A DNA stretch of 64,000 nucleotides, taken from assembly GCF_019733355.1 (NCBI RefSeq), contig NZ_JAIHLQ010000003.1, positions 186,001 through 250,000 of the forward strand. Reading direction: 5' to 3'. Shown here piece by piece: positions 17,056 to 24,858 of this stretch. The stretch comes from Pseudomonas baetica (lineage in GTDB: Bacteria; Pseudomonadota; Gammaproteobacteria; Pseudomonadales; Pseudomonadaceae). The notes beneath the pieces are model-generated. The model did no database searches and was not told the origin of the DNA. It saw only the letters and a program-made list of their open reading frames with translations. The first letter of the stretch is position 1; the number at the start of each line of letters is the position of its first letter. The translations under genes were made by a program, and so were the position numbers.

Positions 17056-17215
17056 CGTGCACTCCTTTTCTGCGTCCGGAGGGAGGCAGAAGGACAGTTA
17101 TTGTTTTTGTGTCTTCCTGTGCAGGAAGAATGTGCGCTGATTACAGCCTTCAATCGGCGGACTGACAAATCATCCGTCGCACTCTGATCGATACTTTCTT
17201 GCACTGGGCTTTGGG
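17056..17215 (-). promoter_or_regulatory. mtlE promoter/leader region with AraC-type half-sites and Hfq/Crc-like CA motif
   Basis: Reading on the minus strand, two direct AGTGC repeats lie 22 bases apart (plus-strand GCACT at 17201-17205 and 17179-17183), the spacing expected for an AraC/XylS activator contacting one face of DNA. Closer to the gene is AAAAACAATAAC (17097-17108), which fits the AAN-repeat CA motif bound by Hfq/Crc in catabolite repression of pseudomonads. A perfect 8-base-pair dyad (TCTTCCTG TG CAGGAAGA, 17112-17129) precedes it. Functions are inferred. Confidence 0.4.
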
Positions 17216-17266
17216 GCGATTAACGCAAGGAAGGGGATTTCAGCGAAGGGAGGGTATCGGATACGT

Positions 17267-17301
17267 ACAGGTTTTGAGCCAAAAAACAGATCAAAACCTG
17301 T
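17267..17301. repeat. 11-bp perfect inverted repeat downstream of mtlR
   Basis: ACAGGTTTTGA (17267-17277) and TCAAAACCTGT (17291-17301) are exact complements separated by 13 bases that include AAAAAA. It begins 9 bases after the mtlR stop codon. As a terminator of mtlR it lacks a T tract on the minus strand directly after the stem and is AT-rich; as an operator it has about two-turn spacing. The role is open. Confidence 0.45.
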
Positions 17302-17309
17302 AGGAAGTG

Positions 17310-18215
17310 TCAGTTGTGGTTCTGTTCGGTCAGACGCTGCACGGCGAGGCGTCGATAATGCGAGGGCGTCATGCCCTTGAGTTGCTGAAACCGCCGATTG
17401 AAGTTGGAAATGTTGTTGAAGCCTGATTCAAAGCACACGTCAGTCACCGGTTTGTCGCCATCGGCCAGCAACTCGCAGGACTTGCTGATGCGCAGGCGAT
17501 TGACGAATTCGATGAAGTTACGCCCGGTCGCCTGTTTGAACACGCGGCTGAAATAGGTCGGCGTCATGCCCAGGTGCTCGGCGACTTCCTCCAGCGAAAT
17601 ATCCCGGGCGTAGTGGCTGAAGATGTAATCAACAGCGCGGTTGGTGCGGTCAATGTTGTGCTCATCCGCCAATTGCGGCGTGGTGGCGCCGGATAACAGC
17701 TGAAAATCATCGCTGGCCGCGAGCAACTCCATGAGGATAAAAAAGTGTCCGAGCCGGGTAATGCCCTGGGTATCGGCGATCCGCTGCATCAGCGCCATGG
17801 CCTGACGGATCGTCCGTTTGCAGCGGAATTCGATGCCGTACTGAGCTCGCTCCAACAGCGGTGCCAGGGTTTTCAGTTCGGTGAACACCTGATGGCCGCT
17901 CTCGAACAACTCATCCGTGAAATTGACCAGCATGTCGCGCTTCTCGACCACTTCGTCTTCGGCGACCTGGCTGATCCAGTTGTGCGGCAGGTTAGGGCCG
18001 GTGAGAAACAGGGTTTCGGGATAGAAGTTGCCGATGTAGTCGCCAATGAACACCTTGCCTGAGCTGGCGACGATCAGGTGCAGTTCGTATTCCTTGTGGA
18101 AATGCCAACGCACCAGCGGGCAGGGGAAGCCGTGCTGGCGGTAGATGATGGACAACCCGTTGTGGTCATCCATCAACTCGTAAGAAGGGTCGGTCACGCG
18201 GGCGGTTCGGTTCAT
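17310..18215 (-). CDS. mtlR: MtlR, AraC/XylS-family activator of the mannitol operon
   Basis: Activator of mtlE transcription in the presence of polyols. The 301-residue protein has an N-terminal cupin-like sensing domain (WHFHKEYELHLIVASSGKVF, then GDYIGNFYPETLFLTGPNLP) and two C-terminal helix-turn-helix motifs (ISLEEVAEHLGMTPTYFSRVF near residue 220 and VTDVCFESGFNNISNFNRRF near residue 265). It is encoded upstream of, and in the same direction as, mtlE, with a 254-base gap that should carry its binding sites. Confidence 0.92.
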   Translation of the reverse strand: MNRTARVTDPSYELMDDHNGLSIIYRQHGFPCPLVRWHFHKEYELHLIVASSGKVFIGDYIGNFYPETLFLTGPNLPHNWISQVAEDEVVEKRDMLVNFTDELFESGHQVFTELKTLAPLLERAQYGIEFRCKRTIRQAMALMQRIADTQGITRLGHFFILMELLAASDDFQLLSGATTPQLADEHNIDRTNRAVDYIFSHYARDISLEEVAEHLGMTPTYFSRVFKQATGRNFIEFVNRLRISKSCELLADGDKPVTDVCFESGFNNISNFNRRFQQLKGMTPSHYRRLAVQRLTEQNHN

Positions 18216-18305
18216 GGCCTGCTACTTTATTGTTATCGCCTGCTGATCATGCCTCGTTCGACGTGTGATGTGCCAGTTCACTCTGACCGCATGCTCTGAC
18301 CGGAC

Positions 18306-19199
18306 TCAAGCTGGCTGTGCACGAAGTACCAGCCTGGACTTCTCGATGGCTTTTTCCAGATTGGCCATTTGACAAAAAGACACGATGTTCGAGTTTTTTA
18401 TAAAGTCGAAGTTAATGATGTTGCACTTCTTCGCCCAGTCCGTTTTGGTGGGATCAAACCAGGTGTCCAGTTCATTCAGAATTCGCTGCGGGCCACCGAC
18501 TGTATAGCTCGTCGCAGACAGCGACCAGAGGCGCCACCGGGTCGGTGGTTTGTCTAAAACGTCTGTGATGTAACGGTGCAGATCAGAAACACTGACCAGC
18601 GATTGGTCAATCCATTTGTGTTGGATCTGTTCATGAAAGCGGTGGTCTCGGGTGTCCCAGCTCATGGGGGCCGCCACCAGGATCCTTTGCAGGGGACTGA
18701 TTTCCTTTAACTGGCCTAGTGTCAAACCTGCGTTTTCTTGCACAATCATCCGTTCGCCCAGATGTTTCAGCATTAATTGTTTGAATTCTTCGTGATTGAA
18801 CTCACTGCTGCCTCCTTTGAGTTCATGGAAGTCCAGAATGATGAATTCATTGGGACTTCTTTCCAAAAACGCCAGGACCGCGAGCATGAGATCGCCAAGG
18901 TTGCGATCGGAGCGATAGCCGTTGTGCTGAAAGCGAAACTTTTCCAGGCCCTGGCCTTCTTTGTCATAAATCAATCGTGCGTCCAGCGCTCTGGCGCCAC
19001 GATTGAGTTGCGAATAAAAAGAAATGTCCTGGCACGCAAGCCAGTTCTTGCCCGGGATCAAGGAAAAGGAAGCTTCCCAGTCACAGCCAGCGTTATGGGT
19101 GCCGGGTAGTGTCAATTCACGCAGTGACAGATTGTCGATCTGCGGGGTTGCAGTGATCCATTGAGTCAGGGGTAAGTCGTTCGATTGGAAATCACTCAT
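18306..19199 (-). CDS. PI-PLC X-domain (phosphatidylinositol-specific phospholipase C-like) protein
   Basis: A 297-residue protein of the bacterial PI-PLC/phosphodiesterase TIM-barrel type. Near the N-terminus are LSLRELTLPGTHNAGCDW with the first catalytic histidine, then SQLNRGARALDARLIYD and KFRFQHNGYRSDRNL with the second histidine region, and FLERSPNEFIILDFHEL with the conserved ILD strand. No signal peptide is evident, so either the protein is cytoplasmic or it is exported by another route. Of two start codons three codons apart, the second (19199) has the better-spaced CAGG. Lower GC than the flanking mtl locus and a broken tandem copy upstream mark this as an accessory region. Confidence 0.75.
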   Translation of the reverse strand: MSDFQSNDLPLTQWITATPQIDNLSLRELTLPGTHNAGCDWEASFSLIPGKNWLACQDISFYSQLNRGARALDARLIYDKEGQGLEKFRFQHNGYRSDRNLGDLMLAVLAFLERSPNEFIILDFHELKGGSSEFNHEEFKQLMLKHLGERMIVQENAGLTLGQLKEISPLQRILVAAPMSWDTRDHRFHEQIQHKWIDQSLVSVSDLHRYITDVLDKPPTRWRLWSLSATSYTVGGPQRILNELDTWFDPTKTDWAKKCNIINFDFIKNSNIVSFCQMANLEKAIEKSRLVLRAQPA

Positions 19200-19313
19200 G
19201 TTGTACATCCTGCAGAATTAATAATAAGGGGATCGACGTTTCGATATGCAGGATGTTTATAGTGGATGACGCTTGATCAGCCAATGTTTGTTTGAATGCA
19301 AGTTGTTTAATGG

Positions 19314-20157
19314 TTATGGTGTGGTTGGGATTTCGTAATTGGTTGGATGTGTGAGTTTGGCTTTTTCAACGGCTTTCTCAATGTTTGCATTTTTGCAATG
19401 CGATACAATCCTGGCGTTTTCAATGAAATCAAAATTGATAATGTTGCATCTTTTAGCCCCGTCGGTGCAGGAAGGGTGAAACCAGGTGTCTAGATGGCCG
19501 AAATGCGTTGTGGTCCGCCAAGCGTATAGCACGTCGCGGAGAGTGACCAAAGCCATCGTTTGTCCGGGGGGGGCTTAAAACACGGTCGATGTAGCGGTGC
19601 AGGTCAGAAGCATCAACAATGGATTGCCCGATCCACCGATGAATCGCTGCATCATGAATCCGTACCTCCTGATACAGGCTCGGCAAGTAATATTCGTTGC
19701 CGAGGCGCACGTGCCTTCAATTGACCAAGGGTCAGATGCAGGGATTGCAATGGAATGAGTTGCTCGCCCAGCGTGCGGGGCTAACAGTAGCCGCCATGTT
19801 GGAATCTGAGCCGTTCAATGCCTCTCGCTTGGCTGTCATAAATAATCAAAGGTCGAGTACTCTGGCGCCACGATTCAATTGGCCAGCAAAAGAAACACCC
19901 TGACAGATCAGCCAGTTCGGACATTGGATCAGTTGATCGTAAGAGGCGTTCCAGTCACAGCCGGCATTATGAGCGCCGGATAATATCAACTCGCGCAGTG
20001 ACAAGTTGTCATTGTTCGGTATTTTACTCATCCAGTCATGGCCGGTGAGTCTTTCAATGTATCCATTATTCCTGTTGTGTGTCCTGCATGTGGTGATAGT
20101 TGGGCTATCTGAAGTGACATGCAGGCTGTTTATAGGTGTCAGGGTTTGAAGGTGCAA
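19314..20157 (-). pseudogene. Broken tandem copy of the PI-PLC-like gene
   Basis: Segments homologous to the neighbouring intact gene appear in order but in different frames: LSLRELILSGAHNAGCDWNA and GQLNRGARVLD (about 19860-20060), LTLGQLKA (about 19720), IDASDLHRYIDRVL-like sequence (about 19570-19620) and KRCNIINFDFIENARIV with EKAVEKAKL at the 3' end (19330-19450). The middle of the domain, including the strand equivalent to FIILDFHEL, is missing and several frameshifts are needed. It lies upstream of the intact copy in the same orientation, pointing to a tandem duplication followed by decay. Confidence 0.7.
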
Positions 20158-20193
20158 TATCCATATTAATGCGAGTTGCGTGGTCGTGCGGAT

Positions 20194-21504
20194 TCACTCG
20201 TTACGGGTCGGCTGGGTATCGCGGTTTTTTGCTTCAATCCACTGAGCCATATATTGAGTACTTTTATGAGCGTGATGGCGCAGCATGCTGCCAATAAAGT
20301 TTCGAGCCCTGTGTTCATGTAAGTGTTTTTGGCAATAACTCAGCTTTTCAATTAGCGCCGGCGCGTGTGTTGCCCGTTGGTAACGCTTGTCGAGTAGCGC
20401 GGCTCCGGCCAGGTGGGCTGCTTGCCAATCTGCCGAGCAGCGATAGAGACGTACGGCGTCGTCGGCGAATTGCGCTGCGCTGCGGGTGATAGCGCCCGGC
20501 CAGGGTTCTTCGTCATGCATGCCTTCCGCGCCAATGGGGGTGGTGACGCTGGGCGTACCGCACAGCATGGCGTCCACCAGTTTTCCCTTGATACCAGCGC
20601 CAAAACGCAGCGGTGCCAGACAGACCCGCGCCGCTGACATGACCTGTAACGCGTCCTCCGCCCAGTTCATTACGTGAAAACCCTGCGCTGCATTGTGCAG
20701 TGCCATGGCTTTAGGGGGCGTGTAGGCGCCATAGATGTGTAACTGCGCATCCGGCAGTTGTTGACGGATGAGTGGCCAGATCGTGGATTTCATCCAGAGT
20801 ACGGCGTCCCAGTTAGGCGCATGACGAAAGTTGCCGATGCTGAGAAAGTGCGCCCGAGCCTCAAGCGGCTTCGGTTCAGTGGTTGGCAATTCCACCATCA
20901 ATGGGCACCAATGCAGCAACGCCTGTGGCAATCCGAATTGTTTGACCAACAACTCGATTTCTACTTCGGAGATCATCAGATTCAGGTCGCAACGATACAG
21001 CGCCGCAATTTCCCGTTTGGCCAGATCGGTGGTGGCCATCAATTCGAATTCTTCGCGCAAGGCCGGCGCAAACAAATCGCTGAAATCATCCTGATCGGCA
21101 GAGACTTTCAATCGGTCCTTGAGTCGCTGATGACGGGCATGGCGCAAGCTTTGCAGATCTGACGTTTCCAGCACCCTCAGGGCGTCAGGACAGTATTTTT
21201 CGACGCGCCAGCCGAACTGCTCTTCCATCATGAACTGGTCGAACAGCACGATATCTGGACGTAGCTCGCTGATGAACATATCGAAGCTGCTGTTGTTCAG
21301 TTCGATCGACACTTCGCGGATGCCCAACGCGTCAAGATCGGCTTTATGTTCTCCGGGGCTGGCGGGGCTGCCGAAAGTGATGTCCCAACCTTGCTGCACA
21401 AAGGTGTCGAGGATCTGCATGACGTGCCCGCTTGCTGCCGAAGAACGGGGCTCGGGCCAGACATAGCCGATGACCAGAACTTTGGTGACGGTGGGCTGAA
21501 TCAT
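20194..21504 (-). CDS. Glycosyltransferase, GT4/GT1 type
   Basis: A 436-residue GT-B fold enzyme without membrane segments. The N-terminal half has a Rossmann start (KVLVIGYVWPEPRSSAASGH), the linker has HFLSIGNFRHAPNWDAVLWM, and the donor-binding half shows RVCLAPLRFGAGIKGKLVDA followed by MLCGTPSVTTPIGAEGM, the E/G-rich nucleotide-sugar site of this class. The start at 21504 has GAGGATC upstream. Acceptor and sugar cannot be told from sequence. It stands alone, divergent from the toxin-like gene, with no other polysaccharide genes nearby. Confidence 0.8.
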   Translation of the reverse strand: MIQPTVTKVLVIGYVWPEPRSSAASGHVMQILDTFVQQGWDITFGSPASPGEHKADLDALGIREVSIELNNSSFDMFISELRPDIVLFDQFMMEEQFGWRVEKYCPDALRVLETSDLQSLRHARHQRLKDRLKVSADQDDFSDLFAPALREEFELMATTDLAKREIAALYRCDLNLMISEVEIELLVKQFGLPQALLHWCPLMVELPTTEPKPLEARAHFLSIGNFRHAPNWDAVLWMKSTIWPLIRQQLPDAQLHIYGAYTPPKAMALHNAAQGFHVMNWAEDALQVMSAARVCLAPLRFGAGIKGKLVDAMLCGTPSVTTPIGAEGMHDEEPWPGAITRSAAQFADDAVRLYRCSADWQAAHLAGAALLDKRYQRATHAPALIEKLSYCQKHLHEHRARNFIGSMLRHHAHKSTQYMAQWIEAKNRDTQPTRNE

Positions 21505-21798
21505 GAGTGTGATCCTCGGCAGCAGACAGGTAGGCAAAAAAGGGCGCAATTAAACCACAGAGGTGGCTGCTCGCGCCTGACCTTCGAAGTAAAACATTCT
21601 TTGGAGTCTCGTCCATAAGCGTTTACCCATTGAGCAACGATGGACGCTAAAGTTTGTGTGTTTTGCTCTCCGAGCGGCAATGTAAAGAATGCTAATAACT
21701 ATGGCCTATGTAACTTTTGGCGAGATTGGTAGTTTCTTGCTCGTCCACAGTAGTTAAGTAAGTGCAGTTCGCATTTTATGCTGTGCGGAGAGAAAAGC
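21505..21798. other. Divergent intergenic region between glycosyltransferase and toxin-like gene
   Basis: About 294 AT-rich bases that must hold both promoters. The part close to the toxin gene has TAAGTAAGTGCAG and an ATTTTATGCTG stretch just before the ribosome site. I see no clear operator, repeat or terminator. Confidence 0.4.
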
Positions 21799-24132
21799 AT
21801 GAGTAAGCAATTACCAGGTATTTACGATGATGCCGACGATTCGTTGTTGTGGTTGCTGGATCCATTGGCGGATCTGGAAGCAGTTCTGACAACACCCAGA
21901 ACGGAAACTGTCATCCTGGCCACGTCTCAAGAAGATGTGGTCGATGGTGTTAATGCAAAAGAAATGGCCGGAAAAATACTAGAGGGTTGTGCAGTCATCA
22001 CGGACCCCGTGAGTTTTGATCCCGCCTATTTTATCCGCGAGTGCATTGATGAAGCCGTATTGAGTATTGTGTCCGATGAAAAGACGCGTGAGCGCATTCA
22101 ATATGACTCCCTCATAGCGGTTAAATATTACGAGTTGGAGCCGCCCGCGCGCAGCGACTCGCTGGTGGGTACTAAAAAGCCTGTTGTCTGGAAAGAGAGA
22201 AAATTCACGTTGGCGGAGATTTGTACTGACTATCATCTGCGGCAACTGAAAGACTTTTACGGGAAAGAAGTGCAATGGCCAGACTACTATCCTTCCGAGT
22301 TGGTCGCTATTTTCAACGACGCGGATTTTCAGACTGACTTCAAGCTCTATGTAAACGATCGGCTGCAAAATCCAGCTGTTAGTGTTTTCGGTAGACTGCT
22401 GAAAAAAGCAGAGTTGAACAAACTGGTCGTTGAGTTTATCAAGAGTGGCACGCGTTCACCTGAAGATCAGATCGTCGCTTACGAATATCTCAAAGGCCTG
22501 ATAAAACCTCGGGTTATCAACTTGCACAGTGATCCCGATTTGAACGTCGATAACGCCGTGTTTATCGGTCGAGGGAGTCTGGATCGAGGCGTGGTGTTCT
22601 TTCTCGGTGAAGACAGCGCCGCGTTCGAGTTCCCCGCCGGTCATGACGCTAGAGGCAAGTTCGTGGAGAGCAATGCTGATTTTCAGAAACGGTTGTTAAA
22701 GCGCGTTGCGCTGCGCGATCAGCAAAAATCGTATGTCCATGATTTCAAGTATCGGGGTATGGAATTCCCACTTTTTGCAACACGTCCAAACTATCGGGAG
22801 TTGGTGTTTCGATCCAGTTCGGATATAGGTCAGGATTTATTCGATCGTCAGATCAAACGGGCACTGGCCGATATTGATACGCTGGTTTCGACCCAGGCCG
22901 AACGCTGGACCGATTTTGCTCTGGAGGCTGCGGGATATCTTCTGCAAATTATTGCGTTTACCGCCTCTTTGCCTTACGGCGGGACGGGAGCGTTTGCTTC
23001 CGCCCCGATACGTATGCTGATTCCGTTCCTGGTGGGGCTTGGGAGTTCTGCGACGGACTTGATCCGCGCCGAAATATCGGATGACCCTTCTGAAGCAGAG
23101 CGCCTGAGGATCAGCGCGGCGATCGGCGTGCTGGCCGAACTGGCGGGGCCCATTGCTGAAAGGCTCATCGGTAGAGCATTGTCGACAGTCGCCAAGAAGG
23201 AGATCGGCAAGCGAGTTATCCTGGCGCTCAAAAACAGCAATCGTCCCTCCGTTTTCCGCGGATCGGCTACGCGTCTTCGTCGACAGTTGGCGAGCACTGC
23301 CGGAAAGGAAATTCCCGAGGCTGGCAAAGGTTTGCTAGTCGCCGGTTATCTGGATGAGTTGGCCGGAGGGCCTGGCGTGGCACAGACATTGGCGACCAAT
23401 ACTCAGGTTGTGCGCCTTTGCGGTCCGGAAAAGGGCTTCGTTTATCAGGGCTTTGTTTTTCGGGGTGACATGCGCGATCCGTCGATCATTTTCGAGAGGG
23501 GATTCAGTCAGCGCGTTCGAATCAAACACCTTGACCAGGTCAATGGTTTGAAAGGTGGCTATGGCGGTGCCCACGATGCGCTCAGCCCCGACGGCGCGGG
23601 TATTTCCACCTCTGCTTTCTATAAAAAGGACGGCGCGGGCGCTTTTGTATATGGGGGCCAGAAAGGTGGATACACCTATTTCATCGACGCACGGCAAATG
23701 GAAGGTTTTCATCTGTATGCCAATACCGAACTTGCCTTTCGGCCGCATTCGGGCTTGAAGACTCTACCCCCCTTGGAAATCAATTATGCGGTCGATCTGC
23801 CGCCGGGCTTGATTCTGGGGACGTACGATTCGCATGGAAAGTTCATTTCGAACCCCAAGGCAATCAACCGAGCGATCGCAGCAAGCGATACCGGTCTGTT
23901 GACAGGTGGCGGGCGAGAGGTAGGTCACAAATTCCGCCAGCCATTGGACGGTGAAGAATTATTCTCCAACCTTGATTTCGGTAACGAATCGGTAAGCGCC
24001 CAGGAAAGTAGCGCGGCTGCTCAGCAATCTGTCCGAGCGCCGGCACAACCGGCGCCAGCGAAGGTGAGTATCGATGACATCACCGCCTTCAGGGAGCGGC
24101 AAAAAGCCAAGCGTGATCGCACGAGTGGTTAA
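21799..24132 (+). CDS. Large putative toxin with C-terminal cholera/pertussis-like ADP-ribosyltransferase domain
   Basis: A 777-residue protein. The C-terminal domain (about 545-680) carries the R-STS-E layout of cholera/pertussis-group ADP-ribosyltransferases: Arg555 in VFRGDMRDP, the GISTS motif at about 601-605, and Glu660 in LEINYAVDLPPGLILG, whose spacing to the LPPGLILG turn matches the E-x7-IP-x4-G arrangement in cholera toxin. The position two before this Glu is Pro658, where arginine-modifying enzymes have Glu. A hydrophobic segment at about 373-425 (YLLQIIAFTASLPYGGTGAF and LIPFLVGLGSSATDLI) could insert in membranes. The N-terminal 350 residues are unassigned but recall large Pseudomonas dermonecrotic-toxin-like proteins. 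No signal peptide. The start is chosen for GGAGAG seven bases upstream. GC is lower than in flanking core genes. No immunity candidate is visible. Confidence 0.7.
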   Translation: MSKQLPGIYDDADDSLLWLLDPLADLEAVLTTPRTETVILATSQEDVVDGVNAKEMAGKILEGCAVITDPVSFDPAYFIRECIDEAVLSIVSDEKTRERIQYDSLIAVKYYELEPPARSDSLVGTKKPVVWKERKFTLAEICTDYHLRQLKDFYGKEVQWPDYYPSELVAIFNDADFQTDFKLYVNDRLQNPAVSVFGRLLKKAELNKLVVEFIKSGTRSPEDQIVAYEYLKGLIKPRVINLHSDPDLNVDNAVFIGRGSLDRGVVFFLGEDSAAFEFPAGHDARGKFVESNADFQKRLLKRVALRDQQKSYVHDFKYRGMEFPLFATRPNYRELVFRSSSDIGQDLFDRQIKRALADIDTLVSTQAERWTDFALEAAGYLLQIIAFTASLPYGGTGAFASAPIRMLIPFLVGLGSSATDLIRAEISDDPSEAERLRISAAIGVLAELAGPIAERLIGRALSTVAKKEIGKRVILALKNSNRPSVFRGSATRLRRQLASTAGKEIPEAGKGLLVAGYLDELAGGPGVAQTLATNTQVVRLCGPEKGFVYQGFVFRGDMRDPSIIFERGFSQRVRIKHLDQVNGLKGGYGGAHDALSPDGAGISTSAFYKKDGAGAFVYGGQKGGYTYFIDARQMEGFHLYANTELAFRPHSGLKTLPPLEINYAVDLPPGLILGTYDSHGKFISNPKAINRAIAASDTGLLTGGGREVGHKFRQPLDGEELFSNLDFGNESVSAQESSAAAQQSVRAPAQPAPAKVSIDDITAFRERQKAKRDRTSG

Positions 24133-24231
24133 GACTTGAGCAACCAGAGGGCTCGTCCACTCTGGTACCCCGAATAAACGCGGCAGACAGGCTTCAAAGG
24201 TGTTCATGAACCAAAACGGCAGAGCCGGTTT

Positions 24232-24594
24232 TCAGTGTTCCAGAATGCCTTTGACCTTGTCCCTCAACTGGTCAATCGAAAAGGGTTTGCCAATAACTTG
24301 CATACCCGCCGTTACATCGATGTTTTCCGCGTATCCACTGGCAAACAGGATTGGCAGAGCAGGCCGCAACAGGCGTGCTTGATTGGCCAGTTCACGACCA
24401 TCCATACCCGGCAGGCCCACATCGGTCATCATCAAGTCAATGTGTTGAGCCTCATCATTAAGAAGCTCCAGCGCCTGCTCGCCACCCTCCGCCTCCAGTA
24501 CCTCGAAATCCAGTTCCTCCAGCACATCGACGATCAACATGCGCACGATGGCATCGTCTTCTACTACAAGGATGGTGGATGCGTTGGCGGACAT
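24232..24594 (-). CDS. Single-domain response regulator (CheY-like receiver)
   Basis: A 120-residue stand-alone receiver. The acidic pair is in ILVVEDDAIVRML, the phospho-acceptor Asp in LMMTDVGLPGMDG, the Thr/Ser position in LFASGYAE and the Lys in VIGKPFSIDQL. The FxAxGYAE / KPF pattern is that of receivers paired with hybrid kinases having a GGxAHDFNN histidine motif, one of which lies at 31523-33193. It is divergent from the large CHASE3 kinase, so it may be an output or phosphate sink of the same network. Confidence 0.85.
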   Translation of the reverse strand: MSANASTILVVEDDAIVRMLIVDVLEELDFEVLEAEGGEQALELLNDEAQHIDLMMTDVGLPGMDGRELANQARLLRPALPILFASGYAENIDVTAGMQVIGKPFSIDQLRDKVKGILEH

Positions 24595-24858
24595 AATAAA
24601 AGCTCTCAAGGGTGGGATTCAGGGGCGTCAGCCGATCAGATGTGATGGGCTCATGCATGAGTAAGTGGCGCATAGCCACAAGTTCCCGGATCGATACAAA
24701 AAAGATTAGCTGCATACGGGCGAGCAAGGATAACTGTTGGCGTGACGCAAGACGCGGGCATTTGTAGGAATTTGCTGCTCAAACAGTCAGAAAAATAGAT
24801 CCACGTTGCCGTTTTGGGGCAAACTCTGTGATTTTCAACAGTTCGACAAGGCTGCCAC
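24595..24858. other. Divergent intergenic region of the signalling island
   Basis: 264 bases between the lone receiver and the large hybrid kinase. It should carry promoters for both. I see no convincing hairpin or repeat and no ORF with a ribosome site. Confidence 0.4.
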
